Shown: in pieces, positions 45,695-54,097 of the stretch
Position numbering within the stretch: position 1 is the stretch's first letter
How the letters are laid out: each line of letters begins with the position of its first letter
Source of the DNA: Polyangium mundeleinium
GTDB taxonomy: Bacteria > Myxococcota_A > Polyangia > Polyangiales > Polyangiaceae
Direction of reading: 5' to 3'
Length of the DNA stretch: 64,000 nt
NCBI RefSeq assembly: GCF_028369105.1
Contig: NZ_JAQNDO010000001.1
Span: 5,114,501-5,178,500, forward strand
The notes under the pieces: generated by a model
Told to the model about the DNA's origin: nothing
Seen by the model: the letters and a program-made list of their open reading frames with translations, nothing else
Databases searched by the model: none
Program-made: the position numbers and the translations under genes

Positions 45695-47827
45695 TCAGCG
45701 GAAACGAAGCGCGAGCAACACGCCGGCGACGGCGACGGCGACGACGGCGATGATCGCGAGCATCGCCATCTGTCGCTTGCCGTTCTCGACCTCGACGAGC
45801 TTGCTCTGCGTCGCCGTCGCTGCGCCACGGGCCGCGCCGCTCGTCGAGCCTGCAGCCGGGCGCCTACGCCAGGGCACGGGCGCACGCAGCGGGCGTACGC
45901 CGCCAGGGCCGGGCGGAGGCACCGAGATGCGCTCCTCGGGCAGCGGCGCAGGCGGGTGCATCGGCGCGGCGGCAGGCAGGTTGCTTCGTCGCTCCGGTCG
46001 CTCGGGCACTGCAACGGGCTCGGCGGCGCGCGGCGGGACGTTCGAGGTGTGCTCCGGGCGAGCGGGCAGGGCGGAGATGCGATCGGGGCGCGTCGGTAGG
46101 GCCGACGTGCGATCCGTGCGGCCGGGCAGGACGGAGACACGACCTTCACGCCCGGGGACGATCGACGGTCGATCGGGGTTTCGGCCGGGCAGGGCGGAGA
46201 TCCGATCGGATCGCCCGGTTCCGCCGGACGAGGTTGGTCGCTCGGAGGTCATGCGCGTCGGGGCAGACGGATGCTCCGAGGGGACACGGTTCGCGGCAGG
46301 ATGCTCGGACGGGATGCGCGCAGCGGTGGGCTCTTCGGCGCGCGGGCCCGAGGGGAACGTCGCGTCGAGGATCGGATCCGGCGGCAGCGCGGACGTGTCG
46401 CTCGGTGGCTTCGGCGCGCGCATCGCCGAGGTCAACGTCGCGTCGAGGATCGGATCCGGCGGGAACGAGGACACCTCTTGGGGCTTCGCGGGCTGCGAGG
46501 TGGCCGCGTCGCTCCGCGGCTCCGAGAAGGGCAGCGGGATGTTCTCCAGCGTCTTCGGCGGCTCGCTGATGGTCGTGGGCAGCTTGGCTTGCCACGCGGG
46601 CGCAGGTGCAGGCGCGGGCGCGATCGCTGGTGCTGCTTCGGGCAGCGGCAGCGGCGGCACGGCGCTTTTCCGCTGCGCGCGCATGAACGCCATCGGCCGC
46701 TCCAGGCGACGCGTCGGCGTGTCGGGCGCTTCGTCGTCGTCGTCCGGCATCGCCTTCGGCAGCGCGCTCTTCGGGAACGCGTCTACGCGCATCGTCGCCG
46801 GCTCGTCGTCCACGACTGGCTGCGGCGCCTTCTGCATCATCGGCACCGTCGGCATCACGTCCGTTGCGTCCCAGCGCGGGCGGATGTTGCTCGCGGACAG
46901 GCCGTCCGCGACGCGCTCGAGCTCCGCGGCGAACGTCCGTGCGGTGGCGAAACGATCTGCGGGCTCTTTCGCAAGCGCCTTCATCACGATCGCATCGAGC
47001 CCGGCCGGCAGCGCTTGCGTCGCGAATCGTGACGGCGGCTCCGGTACCTGGAATGCGTGCGCGCGCGTTAACTCGAGCAGCGTCGTGATGTGATCGAAGG
47101 GCCCGCGCCCTGCGAGCAGCGTGTAGAGCACCATGCCCACGGCGTAGAGATCCGCGCGCCCGTCGACGGGCCGACCTCGCGCTTGTTCGGGCGAGAAGAA
47201 ACGCGGCGTGCCCATCGCGACGCCTTCGGCCGTAGGGAACGCGAGCGGCAGGGGCGTGTTGTCCCCCGTCACGTTGATCACCTTGGCGACGCCGAAGTCG
47301 AGCACCTTCACCAGGCGGCGCCCTCCGTCGGGCGCGTCGCACAGGAACAGGTTGTCGAGCTTCACGTCGCGATGCACGACGCCCGCGTCGTGCGCGGCGG
47401 CGAGGCCTGCGAGCGCTTGACGCGTGACGTCGATCGCCTCGGCGACGGGGAAGAATTTCCGCTGCTCGAGCTCCTCGCGCAGGTTCCGCCCGTGGAGACG
47501 CTCCATCACGAGGAACGTCCGTCCTTCGGCCGTCTGCCCGAAGTCGGTCACCTGCACCAGGTTCGAGTGCGTGATCTTCGCGAGCGCTTGCGCCTCGATC
47601 CGCATCCGGTCCACGAAGTCGGGGCGGCTCGCGTGGCGCTCTTGTAGGAGCTTCACGACCACGCGTTTGCCGAGCGCGACGTGCTCGGCCTCCACCACGT
47701 CGCCCATGCCTCCGCGGCCGAGCGGCGCGAGGAAGCGGTACGGCGTTCCGTCGAGCAGCGTGGGTTTGTAGCCCTGGGAAGCGGCCGAAGGATCCGACGG
47801 GCCGATGGGGTTCTGGGCCGAGGTCAC
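45695..47827 (-). CDS. Ser/Thr protein kinase with long Pro-rich linker and C-terminal membrane anchor
   Basis: A 710-residue kinase; GTG 47827 is chosen because upstream codons in frame look non-coding. Kinase domain: GRGGMGDVVEAE, VVVKLL, VHRDVKLDNL, LDFGVAKV, GTPRFFSPEQARG. About 340 residues of low complexity follow, with repeated motifs PPDPILDATF and RISALPGR/RTSALPTR. A single C-terminal transmembrane helix ends the protein (MAMLAIIAVVAVAVAGVLLAL) with RFR after it, so it is a tail-anchored-type kinase with no outer sensor. Converges on the preceding gene with a 9-bp gap. Confidence 0.88.
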   Translation of the reverse strand: MTSAQNPIGPSDPSAASQGYKPTLLDGTPYRFLAPLGRGGMGDVVEAEHVALGKRVVVKLLQERHASRPDFVDRMRIEAQALAKITHSNLVQVTDFGQTAEGRTFLVMERLHGRNLREELEQRKFFPVAEAIDVTRQALAGLAAAHDAGVVHRDVKLDNLFLCDAPDGGRRLVKVLDFGVAKVINVTGDNTPLPLAFPTAEGVAMGTPRFFSPEQARGRPVDGRADLYAVGMVLYTLLAGRGPFDHITTLLELTRAHAFQVPEPPSRFATQALPAGLDAIVMKALAKEPADRFATARTFAAELERVADGLSASNIRPRWDATDVMPTVPMMQKAPQPVVDDEPATMRVDAFPKSALPKAMPDDDDEAPDTPTRRLERPMAFMRAQRKSAVPPLPLPEAAPAIAPAPAPAPAWQAKLPTTISEPPKTLENIPLPFSEPRSDAATSQPAKPQEVSSFPPDPILDATLTSAMRAPKPPSDTSALPPDPILDATFPSGPRAEEPTAARIPSEHPAANRVPSEHPSAPTRMTSERPTSSGGTGRSDRISALPGRNPDRPSIVPGREGRVSVLPGRTDRTSALPTRPDRISALPARPEHTSNVPPRAAEPVAVPERPERRSNLPAAAPMHPPAPLPEERISVPPPGPGGVRPLRAPVPWRRRPAAGSTSGAARGAATATQSKLVEVENGKRQMAMLAIIAVVAVAVAGVLLALRFR

Positions 47828-47901
47828 GGTCTCGGGGGATACTACTTCGTTCTTGTCCGCGCGGGTGGGGAGAGTCCGTGCTTGTTTTGTGATGGGGACG
47901 T

Positions 47902-48294
47902 CTAGGTCACGAGCGCCTGGACGGCCGCGGCGACGCCGAGCAGCGCGGCGAACGCGATCCACACGAGCCCCGGGCCCCAGATCTGCGCGGACGCGTTTCG
48001 CCGCGCGCGCTGGGGATCACGCGGGTCGTAGAGCACGGGCACCTCCGCGCCGATGCGCGCGTCGTCGTCGGCGTTCCGCGTCCGCTCGACGACCTCGATG
48101 TCGAGCCCGTCCTCCGTCCGGAAACGGAGCTTCGGTGGTGGATCGTCGTCGTCCAGCTCGGAGGATGTGTTCGCGACGACGCGCGCCGTCGCGATCTTGC
48201 CCACGCGCACGAGACGAGCGGCGCGCACGATCTCGACGAGACCTGCGAGCGCGGAGATCCCTGCGGCGACGGAGATGCCGACGGGCGAGAACAC
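47902..48294 (-). CDS. DUF3592-type membrane protein
   Basis: A 130-residue protein with an N-terminal hydrophobic helix, a beta-rich middle (KIATARVVANTSSEL, LRFRTEDGLDIEVVERT, EVPVLYDPRDPQRARRN) and a C-terminal helix (GLVWIAFAALLGVAAAVQAL). The VLYDPxxPxxA motif and the two flanking spans are typical of DUF3592. Function unknown. GTG start 9 bp after the stop of the oxidoreductase gene on the same strand, so probably cotranscribed. Confidence 0.8.
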   Translation of the reverse strand: MFSPVGISVAAGISALAGLVEIVRAARLVRVGKIATARVVANTSSELDDDDPPPKLRFRTEDGLDIEVVERTRNADDDARIGAEVPVLYDPRDPQRARRNASAQIWGPGLVWIAFAALLGVAAAVQALVT

Positions 48295-48303
48295 GACGCG
48301 AGC

Positions 48304-49851
48304 TTAGCCGAGGTCCTTGATCACGGCCTCGGCCGCGTTGTGCCCCGCAGCGCCGATCACCGCGCCGGCCGGGTGCGCGCCTGCGCTCGCGAGGTACAGA
48401 CCGGGGACGCCGAAGCGATACGGCATGCGTTTGTCGAAGCCGTAGCTGTTGTCCACGTGGTGGATGTGGCCGTACGTGATTCCGAAGTGTCGCTCGATTC
48501 CCCTCGGCGACAGCGCGAACGTGTCCTCCACGAGATCGGTCGTGCCGGGCGCGAAGCGATCGCAGATCGAGAGGAGCTGCTTCACGTAGCCCGGGAGCGC
48601 GTCGTCCCAGGAGCGGCCGCCTTCGAGCTCGTAGGGCACCCATTGCACGAAGAGCGCGGCGTTGTGGCGGCCCTCCGCGTCGCGCAGCGAGCCGTCGACG
48701 GCCGTGTGGATGTACCACTCCATCGACGGGAACTCGGGCAGGCGGCCCGCCATCGCGTCCGCGTGCGCTTTGCGGAGCGACGCGAGCACCTCGTGCTCGT
48801 CGGGCAGGAGGTGGATCGTCGCGCCGTATTGTCCACGATCCTCGGGCAAACACGTGAACGTCGGCAGCTTCCGCAGCGCCATGTTCACCTTCATCGTCGT
48901 GCCCGGCCGTTGCACCTCGTCGAGGCGCTGCGACAGCGTCGCCGGGAAACGATCTTTCCCGACGAGCCCGCGCGTCCGGTAGGGATCCGCGTTCGACACG
49001 ACGACCTTCGTCGCGATCCGCGAGCCATCCTCCAGGAGCACGCCGCTCACCGCGCCGTCCGTCACCTCGATCGACGCGACCTTCGCGCCTTCGCGGATCG
49101 TCGCGCCTTCGGCCCGCGCCTTCGCCGCGAGCCTCTGCGACACCGTGCCCATGCCGCCTTCGACGACCATCCACGTCCCGTCGGCGCCGGGCAGGCGACA
49201 CATGTTGTGGACGAGAAAATTCATGCCCGTGCCGGGCGAGTCATAGCCGCCCGAGAGCCCGGAAAAACCGTCGGTCACGGCGTACATCGCCTTGATGAGA
49301 TCACTCCGGAACCCGAAGCGATCGAGGTAGTCGCTCACGGGGCCGCGGCAGAGATCGACGAACGCCTTGCGCAGCGCGGGCCGCACGTACCGCTCGGCCG
49401 TCTGCTCCAGCGAGAGCGGCTCTTCGAGCCACGTCGGCGCGATGTCGTCGCGCATCGCCGAGAGCTCCTCGTTCAGCGCGACGTTCGCGTTCCAGTCCGC
49501 TTCCGAGAAAAACTCCGTGATTTGCCGGCGCATCGACGTCGTGTCGGATCCGAAGAGCAGGGATCGTTGGCCCCTCGTCGGAAGGAAGTAGTGCGGATCA
49601 CGCCGTTTCATGGGCAGATCGACGCCGAGTTTGGCGACGAGCTCCGGCGGGATCAGGCCGAGCAGGTACGCGCCGGTCGAGATGCCGAGCTTCGGGGCGC
49701 GGGAAAACGGGAACTCGGTTTTCGTCGCGCCGCCGAGGGTGGGTTTTTCTTCCAGGACCAGAACCTGGAGGTTCTTCCGGGCGAGCAGGATGGCCGCCGC
49801 GAGGCCGTTGTGCCCGGCCCCCACGATCACGACGTCGGCGCGCTGTTCCAT
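48304..49851 (-). CDS. FAD-dependent phytoene desaturase-like oxidoreductase
   Basis: A 515-residue flavoprotein. It has the dinucleotide-binding motif VVIVGAGHNGLAAAILLARKN near the N-terminus, a conserved VEGGMGTVSQRLA segment, and a C-terminal FAD-contact region (GLYLASAGAHPAGAVIGAAG). It belongs to the NAD(P)/FAD-dependent amine oxidase/phytoene dehydrogenase superfamily and looks nearer to the PYROXD2-like group than to carotenoid desaturases of crt clusters. No carotenoid genes are adjacent, so the substrate is unknown. ATG 49851 directly precedes the FAD motif. Confidence 0.88.
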   Translation of the reverse strand: MEQRADVVIVGAGHNGLAAAILLARKNLQVLVLEEKPTLGGATKTEFPFSRAPKLGISTGAYLLGLIPPELVAKLGVDLPMKRRDPHYFLPTRGQRSLLFGSDTTSMRRQITEFFSEADWNANVALNEELSAMRDDIAPTWLEEPLSLEQTAERYVRPALRKAFVDLCRGPVSDYLDRFGFRSDLIKAMYAVTDGFSGLSGGYDSPGTGMNFLVHNMCRLPGADGTWMVVEGGMGTVSQRLAAKARAEGATIREGAKVASIEVTDGAVSGVLLEDGSRIATKVVVSNADPYRTRGLVGKDRFPATLSQRLDEVQRPGTTMKVNMALRKLPTFTCLPEDRGQYGATIHLLPDEHEVLASLRKAHADAMAGRLPEFPSMEWYIHTAVDGSLRDAEGRHNAALFVQWVPYELEGGRSWDDALPGYVKQLLSICDRFAPGTTDLVEDTFALSPRGIERHFGITYGHIHHVDNSYGFDKRMPYRFGVPGLYLASAGAHPAGAVIGAAGHNAAEAVIKDLG

Positions 49852-49999
49852 GGGGATCTCGTTAGCCCGCGTGCTCCCGTTTGTCCACGCATCACGGGGC
49901 CGCGGAGCCCTGGATCCAGCCAGGGAAACTATCTTACGCACAGCGTCGAAGCGTTCGCCGCCGTTTACCGGGGCTTCATGAAACCGTTAATGTCGCGCC

Positions 50000-51328
50000 A
50001 TGGCAGGCGAACCCGACGACGAAGGCCAGGGCGACGAAAAGACGCAGGACCCGGCCGCGAGCAAAGAGCCCAGCGAGACCGACGCTTCGGAAGGCACGAA
50101 GGACGGCGACGCGGGCGAGACGTCGGCGCAGCCATCGGCGCAGACCGACGCTTCGGAAGGCACGAAGGACGGCGATGCGGGCGAGACGTCGGCGCAGGAC
50201 GAAGGCGCGAAGACGAGCGCGGAGCCGCCGCGCGTGGGCGCCGCGTGGGCGCTTCCGTTCGTGCGGATCGAGCGAGCGCTCACGTGGTTCGAAAGCCGCG
50301 TGCTCTTCGTGGTCCTGCTCGCGCTCGTGCTCTCGCTCGTCATTTGGATCTCGCTGCGCGGCCTGGCCTCGCCCGTGCAAGCGGACAACGCGGCCGGGAC
50401 GGTGTTTCGTGGGCTGCTCGGCGCCACGGTCCTCGGCGCGCTGGCGCGGTTCGGGACCACGCGCGCGAAGATCCACGACGAGACGAAGCGCGCGATCGTG
50501 ACGATCGTCGCGATGGCCATCGGCGCCGCGGTTGCGCCGGCGTGGCGCAAGGTCGGCGTCGATCACTTCGACGCGATCCTGAACTGGTTGCAAGAGGGCT
50601 CGGCGCTCACGCTCTTTGGTGGCCTGCGTGGCGTCGCCACGCGCCTCACGTTGCTCGCCGCGCTCATCGGCTCCTCCCTCGCCGCCGCGCGCTCCAAGCA
50701 CATCAACATCGACGTCGTCCTGCGCTTCATGCCCCCGTCCCTGCGCAAGCCCGTGCACGTCCTCGGCGCGCTCGTGACCGCGACCGTCTGCTTCGCCGCG
50801 TCCTGGGGCTTTTTCGACTACATCTCGATCGAGGGCTTCGGCCAACGCAATGATCTCTCCGCCTCCGCGAAGTTCGTCGGCGTCCGCGAGGGTTCGTCCC
50901 GACACTTCTTCCTCTTGCGTAAGCAGATCGGCCTCGACCTGCGTGCCGCACCCAGCGTCATCTTCAGCGGCGTTCGGTGGGACGATCCTTCACGGATGAA
51001 CGGTCGGGCGTGGAACACGTGGATCGACGAGTCGGGCTTCAGCGAGAAGTTCACGGCCGAAGAGGTCGAGCTGATGCGCGCGCCCAAGGGCAGCGAGGAA
51101 GCGCCGCGCGTGCCGGTGGTCGTGCTCCCGAGTGAGAACGTCCGAGGTCTGCTCCTCACAGACATGAACCTCATGTGGACGTTCGGGCTCTTCGTCATCG
51201 GCCTGCGCGTGCTGTTGCGCGTGGTGCTCGTCATCGCGGGCCACGCCTCGGTCGAGCAGGACGCCGATGAGCCAGACGAAGACACAGACGAGCCTCGCGG
51301 CCCCGTCGCCGAGGAGGGCGCCCGATGA
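50000..51328 (+). CDS. TRAP transporter small permease (DctQ-like), enlarged
   Basis: A 442-residue membrane protein, far longer than the usual 160-200 of DctQ. It starts with a disordered acidic region holding a 22-residue tandem repeat (TDASEGTKDGDAGETSAQ plus four). Membrane helices follow, then a DctQ-like pair (AARSKHINIDVVLRFMPPSLRKPV). A large hydrophilic insert of about 100 residues separates the last helix (LMWTFGLFVIGLRVLLRVVLV). Stop overlaps the DctM start by ATGA. With the DctM-like protein it forms the membrane part of a TRAP carrier. No DctP receptor is seen within the window. Confidence 0.8.
   Translation: MAGEPDDEGQGDEKTQDPAASKEPSETDASEGTKDGDAGETSAQPSAQTDASEGTKDGDAGETSAQDEGAKTSAEPPRVGAAWALPFVRIERALTWFESRVLFVVLLALVLSLVIWISLRGLASPVQADNAAGTVFRGLLGATVLGALARFGTTRAKIHDETKRAIVTIVAMAIGAAVAPAWRKVGVDHFDAILNWLQEGSALTLFGGLRGVATRLTLLAALIGSSLAAARSKHINIDVVLRFMPPSLRKPVHVLGALVTATVCFAASWGFFDYISIEGFGQRNDLSASAKFVGVREGSSRHFFLLRKQIGLDLRAAPSVIFSGVRWDDPSRMNGRAWNTWIDESGFSEKFTAEEVELMRAPKGSEEAPRVPVVVLPSENVRGLLLTDMNLMWTFGLFVIGLRVLLRVVLVIAGHASVEQDADEPDEDTDEPRGPVAEEGAR
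50078..50209 (+). repeat. 66-bp coding tandem duplication
   Basis: Two 66-bp units (from 50078 and 50144) encode the acidic 22-residue repeats at the start of the DctQ-like protein. High identity suggests a recent duplication. Confidence 0.85.
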
Positions 51329-52986
51329 AACTCTGGCTGATCGTCATCGCGCTCCTCGCCGTCGTCGGCATGCCCATCTTCGCCGTGATGTGCGGCATCT
51401 CGATCCTGTCGTGGCTCGGCTCCACGAACAGCGAGCAGCAGTTCGTCCGGTTCATCGCGGCGAACGTGCTCGAGGAGAGGTTTTCGAGCACGCCCATCCT
51501 CGCCACGATCCCGCTCTTCACGTTCGTCGGCTACTTGATGGCCGAGTCGAAGACGCCCGATCGCATCGTCCGCGCTGCCTCGGCGGTGCTCGGTTGGATG
51601 CCTGGGGGCCTCGCGATCGTGTGTACTGTGGCGAGCGCGTTTTTCGCGACGCTCACGGGCGGCAGCGGCGTCACCATCGTCGCGATCGGCGGCCTGCTCT
51701 ATCCGGCGCTTCGCCGGCAGGGGTATTCGGAGAAGTTCACGCTCGGCCTCGTCACGACGGCGGGGGCGATGGGCCTGCTCTTCTTCCCGAGCCCGCTCGT
51801 CATGATCTACGCCTTCATCGCGGGCGTGGACGTCACGCGCGCCTACAAGGCGACGCTGCCTCCGGGCCTCCTTTTGATGGTGCTGCTCTGCGGCTACGCG
51901 TTCTACGAAGGCAAACGCTCGCGCATCCCGCGAGCGAAGTTTGACCTCAAAGAAGCAGGCTCCGCGATTTGGCACGTGAAGTGGGAGATCGCGACCCCGC
52001 TGCTCGTCGCCCTCGGCTTGACGACGGGGCTCATGGAGCTCGACGAGAGCGCCGGCGCGGCCGCGCTCTACACGCTGATCGTCGAGGTCTTCGTCTACAA
52101 GGATCTCAGTCTGCGCAAGGTCGTGCGGGTGGCGAAGGACGCGATGATGCTCTCCGGGGCGATCATCCTCATCCTCGCCATGGCCACGGCCATGACGAAC
52201 TACATCATCCAGGCTGGCATCCCGCAGGCGATCCTCGAGTTCTTCATGGAGCGGGGCATGAACGCCGCGTGGCAGTTCATCCTGGTATTGAACCTCTTCG
52301 TCTTCGTGCTCGCCATGCTGATGGAACCGTTTGGCGCGCTTCTCGTGGCGATACCGCTGCTCATCCCGCTCGCGGCGACGTTCCACATCAACCCGTTCCA
52401 CCTCGCGGTCATGTTCCTCTTGAACCTCGAGATCGCGTACGTGACGCCGCCGATGGGGTTGAACCTCTTCATCGCGAGCTTCCGCTTCTCGCGCCCGATC
52501 GTCGACGTCTACCGCGTCGTCCTGCCTTTCGTCGCGGTGCTGGCGGTCGGCCTCGGCATCGTGATCGTCATGCCGTCCATGTCGAGCTTCACGATTGCGG
52601 GCGACGTCGCGAAGGCGCGGGCCCAGGCCGCGCAGGATGGGGTCGCGCCGCGCGAGGCGTGGCTGCTCGAGTGCGTGCAGGAGGACACGAACAACCTCAA
52701 GCCCTGCTCCAAGGAAGACATCACGAAGTGGGGCCCGGACGGGCAGGGGATTGCGACGAAGGAAGGTGAGAAGCCGAAGCCCACGGGCGACGTCGTGCCT
52801 GCGATGGACAGCGGCGCGGACGCGGGTGCGGATGCGGGCACGGATGAGATGGATGATCTCCTGAAGCAGATGCTTGGCGGTGGCGACACGGACGCGGGCG
52901 CGGCCGACGCGGAGGCGCCGAAGGCTGCGGATCCGATGGACGATCTACTGAAGGAGATGCTCGAAGCGGGGAAGGACGGCGGCTGA
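51325..52986 (+). CDS. TRAP transporter large permease (DctM-like)
   Basis: A 553-residue protein with 12 or so membrane helices. DctM family features: GYLMAESKTPDRIVRAASAVLGWMPGG (in parts), TLTGGSGVTIVAIGGLLYPAL, FFPSPLVMIYAF, and the C-terminal PPMGLNLFIASF. A hydrophilic tail of about 130 residues is added, with the repeated acidic motif MDDLLKQML/MDDLLKEML. The main body would carry a substrate with Na+ symport. The tail is not normal for DctM and may contact the TatT-type lipoprotein or other partners. Confidence 0.9.
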   Translation: MKLWLIVIALLAVVGMPIFAVMCGISILSWLGSTNSEQQFVRFIAANVLEERFSSTPILATIPLFTFVGYLMAESKTPDRIVRAASAVLGWMPGGLAIVCTVASAFFATLTGGSGVTIVAIGGLLYPALRRQGYSEKFTLGLVTTAGAMGLLFFPSPLVMIYAFIAGVDVTRAYKATLPPGLLLMVLLCGYAFYEGKRSRIPRAKFDLKEAGSAIWHVKWEIATPLLVALGLTTGLMELDESAGAAALYTLIVEVFVYKDLSLRKVVRVAKDAMMLSGAIILILAMATAMTNYIIQAGIPQAILEFFMERGMNAAWQFILVLNLFVFVLAMLMEPFGALLVAIPLLIPLAATFHINPFHLAVMFLLNLEIAYVTPPMGLNLFIASFRFSRPIVDVYRVVLPFVAVLAVGLGIVIVMPSMSSFTIAGDVAKARAQAAQDGVAPREAWLLECVQEDTNNLKPCSKEDITKWGPDGQGIATKEGEKPKPTGDVVPAMDSGADAGADAGTDEMDDLLKQMLGGGDTDAGAADAEAPKAADPMDDLLKEMLEAGKDGG

Positions 52987-53014
52987 GCCTCCTCAGCGCG
53001 TGACACATGGCCCT

Positions 53015-53118
53015 GTGCATCGACCGCATCGCGGTCGATGCACCAAAGGTCCAGGGCTGGCCCTGGTCCGGGTCCAGGGGTGGACAACCCCTGGTCGGGG
53101 CCCGGGGTGAAACCCCGG
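53015..53118 (+). repeat. Structured intergenic repeat, copy C
   Basis: A 104-nt element matching copies A and B in layout. Hairpin 1 is 13 bp with a 3-nt loop but with different sequence (53015-53027/53031-53043). Hairpin 2 is 7 bp with a 2-nt loop (53051-53066). The core TGGTCCGGGTCCAGGGGTGG follows, with a 7-bp stem 3 (53074-53080/53088-53094), and hairpin 4 is ccggggt/accccgg with a 3-nt loop (53102-53118). It occupies the gap between two convergent TRAP-related genes, 10 bp from the TatT stop. Confidence 0.85.
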
Positions 53119-53128
53119 CGCTACTCTC

Positions 53129-54055
53129 TCAGAACCCACACTCGCGCATGCGGACTTTGCCCAGGTAGCGCGCGGCGCGACGCTTCGCGACCACGTTTGC
53201 CAGGCGTTGCTCGGGGAGCACGTCGCCGGCTTCGACGACCGCGGTCAGCGCTTTTACGTAGCTGTCCTTGTCGCCCTTCAGGCAATGGTATTTCCCGGCG
53301 TACTGCACCTGCGTCAGGAGCATCTTGCCGCCGTGGATCGCGAGCGCCTGGTCGAAGTGCTTCTTCGCGTCGTCGAGCTCGGCCATCGCGGTGCGCGCGT
53401 GGTAGGCGCCGAGGATCGTGTGACCGCTGCCGTGCATGAACTTGGGATCGAGCGCGACGGAGCGTTCCATGAGTGCGACGCCGATCCATAGATCGCCGAC
53501 GGCGGCTGCGTCGTCTTTCAGGATGTTCGTCTTGCTGATCCATGCGTAACCGGCCCAGAAAAGGGCGGGGGCGTCGCGCTCGGCGTCCGTGAACTGCGCG
53601 GTGTAGGCGCGCATCGCGTCGTCGTTCTTGCGCGCTGCCTCGAAGCCTGGGTGATAAATTTCGAGGAGCTGGAGCGCGTACTGGAGGCCCCGGTCGTAGG
53701 CCGCGGCTGCGCGGTTTTTCAGGTACAGATACCGCGGACCTTCGAGGCCTTCGGCGTCTTCGGCGTCTTCGAGCTCGTCCTCGGTGAAGGCGAACGTGGC
53801 GCTCGTCCAGGTCTTGGCGAGCGCGAAGAGCGCGTCCTCGTTGTCCGGTGCGAGGTAATGCATGCCCTCGAACTGGCCGATGCCGTTGAACGCGACGACC
53901 TTCGCGACCTCGTAGTCGGTCAGCGTGTCGATCGCGGCCGAGGCCGTGGCCGTGGCTTCGATCTGGCCTTCGAGGAACATCTTTTTGATGCACCCCGTGC
54001 TGGCGAGGGAGAGGGCGGAGAGCGCGAGAACGGAGAGGGTTTGGAGGAGACGCAC
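53129..54055 (-). CDS. TatT-family TRAP-associated lipoprotein
   Basis: A 308-residue lipoprotein (signal ending LASTGCIKK) with an all-helical TPR-like body (AKTWTSATFAFTEDE, RAAAAYDRGLQYALQLLEIY, DAPALFWAGYAWISK, GHTILGAYHARTAMAELDDAKKHF in parts). This is the pattern of TatT proteins (TRAP-T-associated TPR; the Treponema Tp0956 family), which form trimers and pair with a DctP-type binding protein. Here the gene is convergent with the two TRAP permease genes rather than in line with them. GTG start. Confidence 0.85.
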   Translation of the reverse strand: MRLLQTLSVLALSALSLASTGCIKKMFLEGQIEATATASAAIDTLTDYEVAKVVAFNGIGQFEGMHYLAPDNEDALFALAKTWTSATFAFTEDELEDAEDAEGLEGPRYLYLKNRAAAAYDRGLQYALQLLEIYHPGFEAARKNDDAMRAYTAQFTDAERDAPALFWAGYAWISKTNILKDDAAAVGDLWIGVALMERSVALDPKFMHGSGHTILGAYHARTAMAELDDAKKHFDQALAIHGGKMLLTQVQYAGKYHCLKGDKDSYVKALTAVVEAGDVLPEQRLANVVAKRRAARYLGKVRMRECGF

Positions 54056-54097
54056 GACGCGGATGGTACGTCGTCCTCCCGGCTCGGTTCAATTGAA

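Noticed and set aside
48304-49851. Carotenoid biosynthesis cluster around the phytoene desaturase-like gene
   Set aside because: No phytoene synthase, cyclase or GGPP synthase lies nearby; neighbours are a DUF3592 protein and a kinase.
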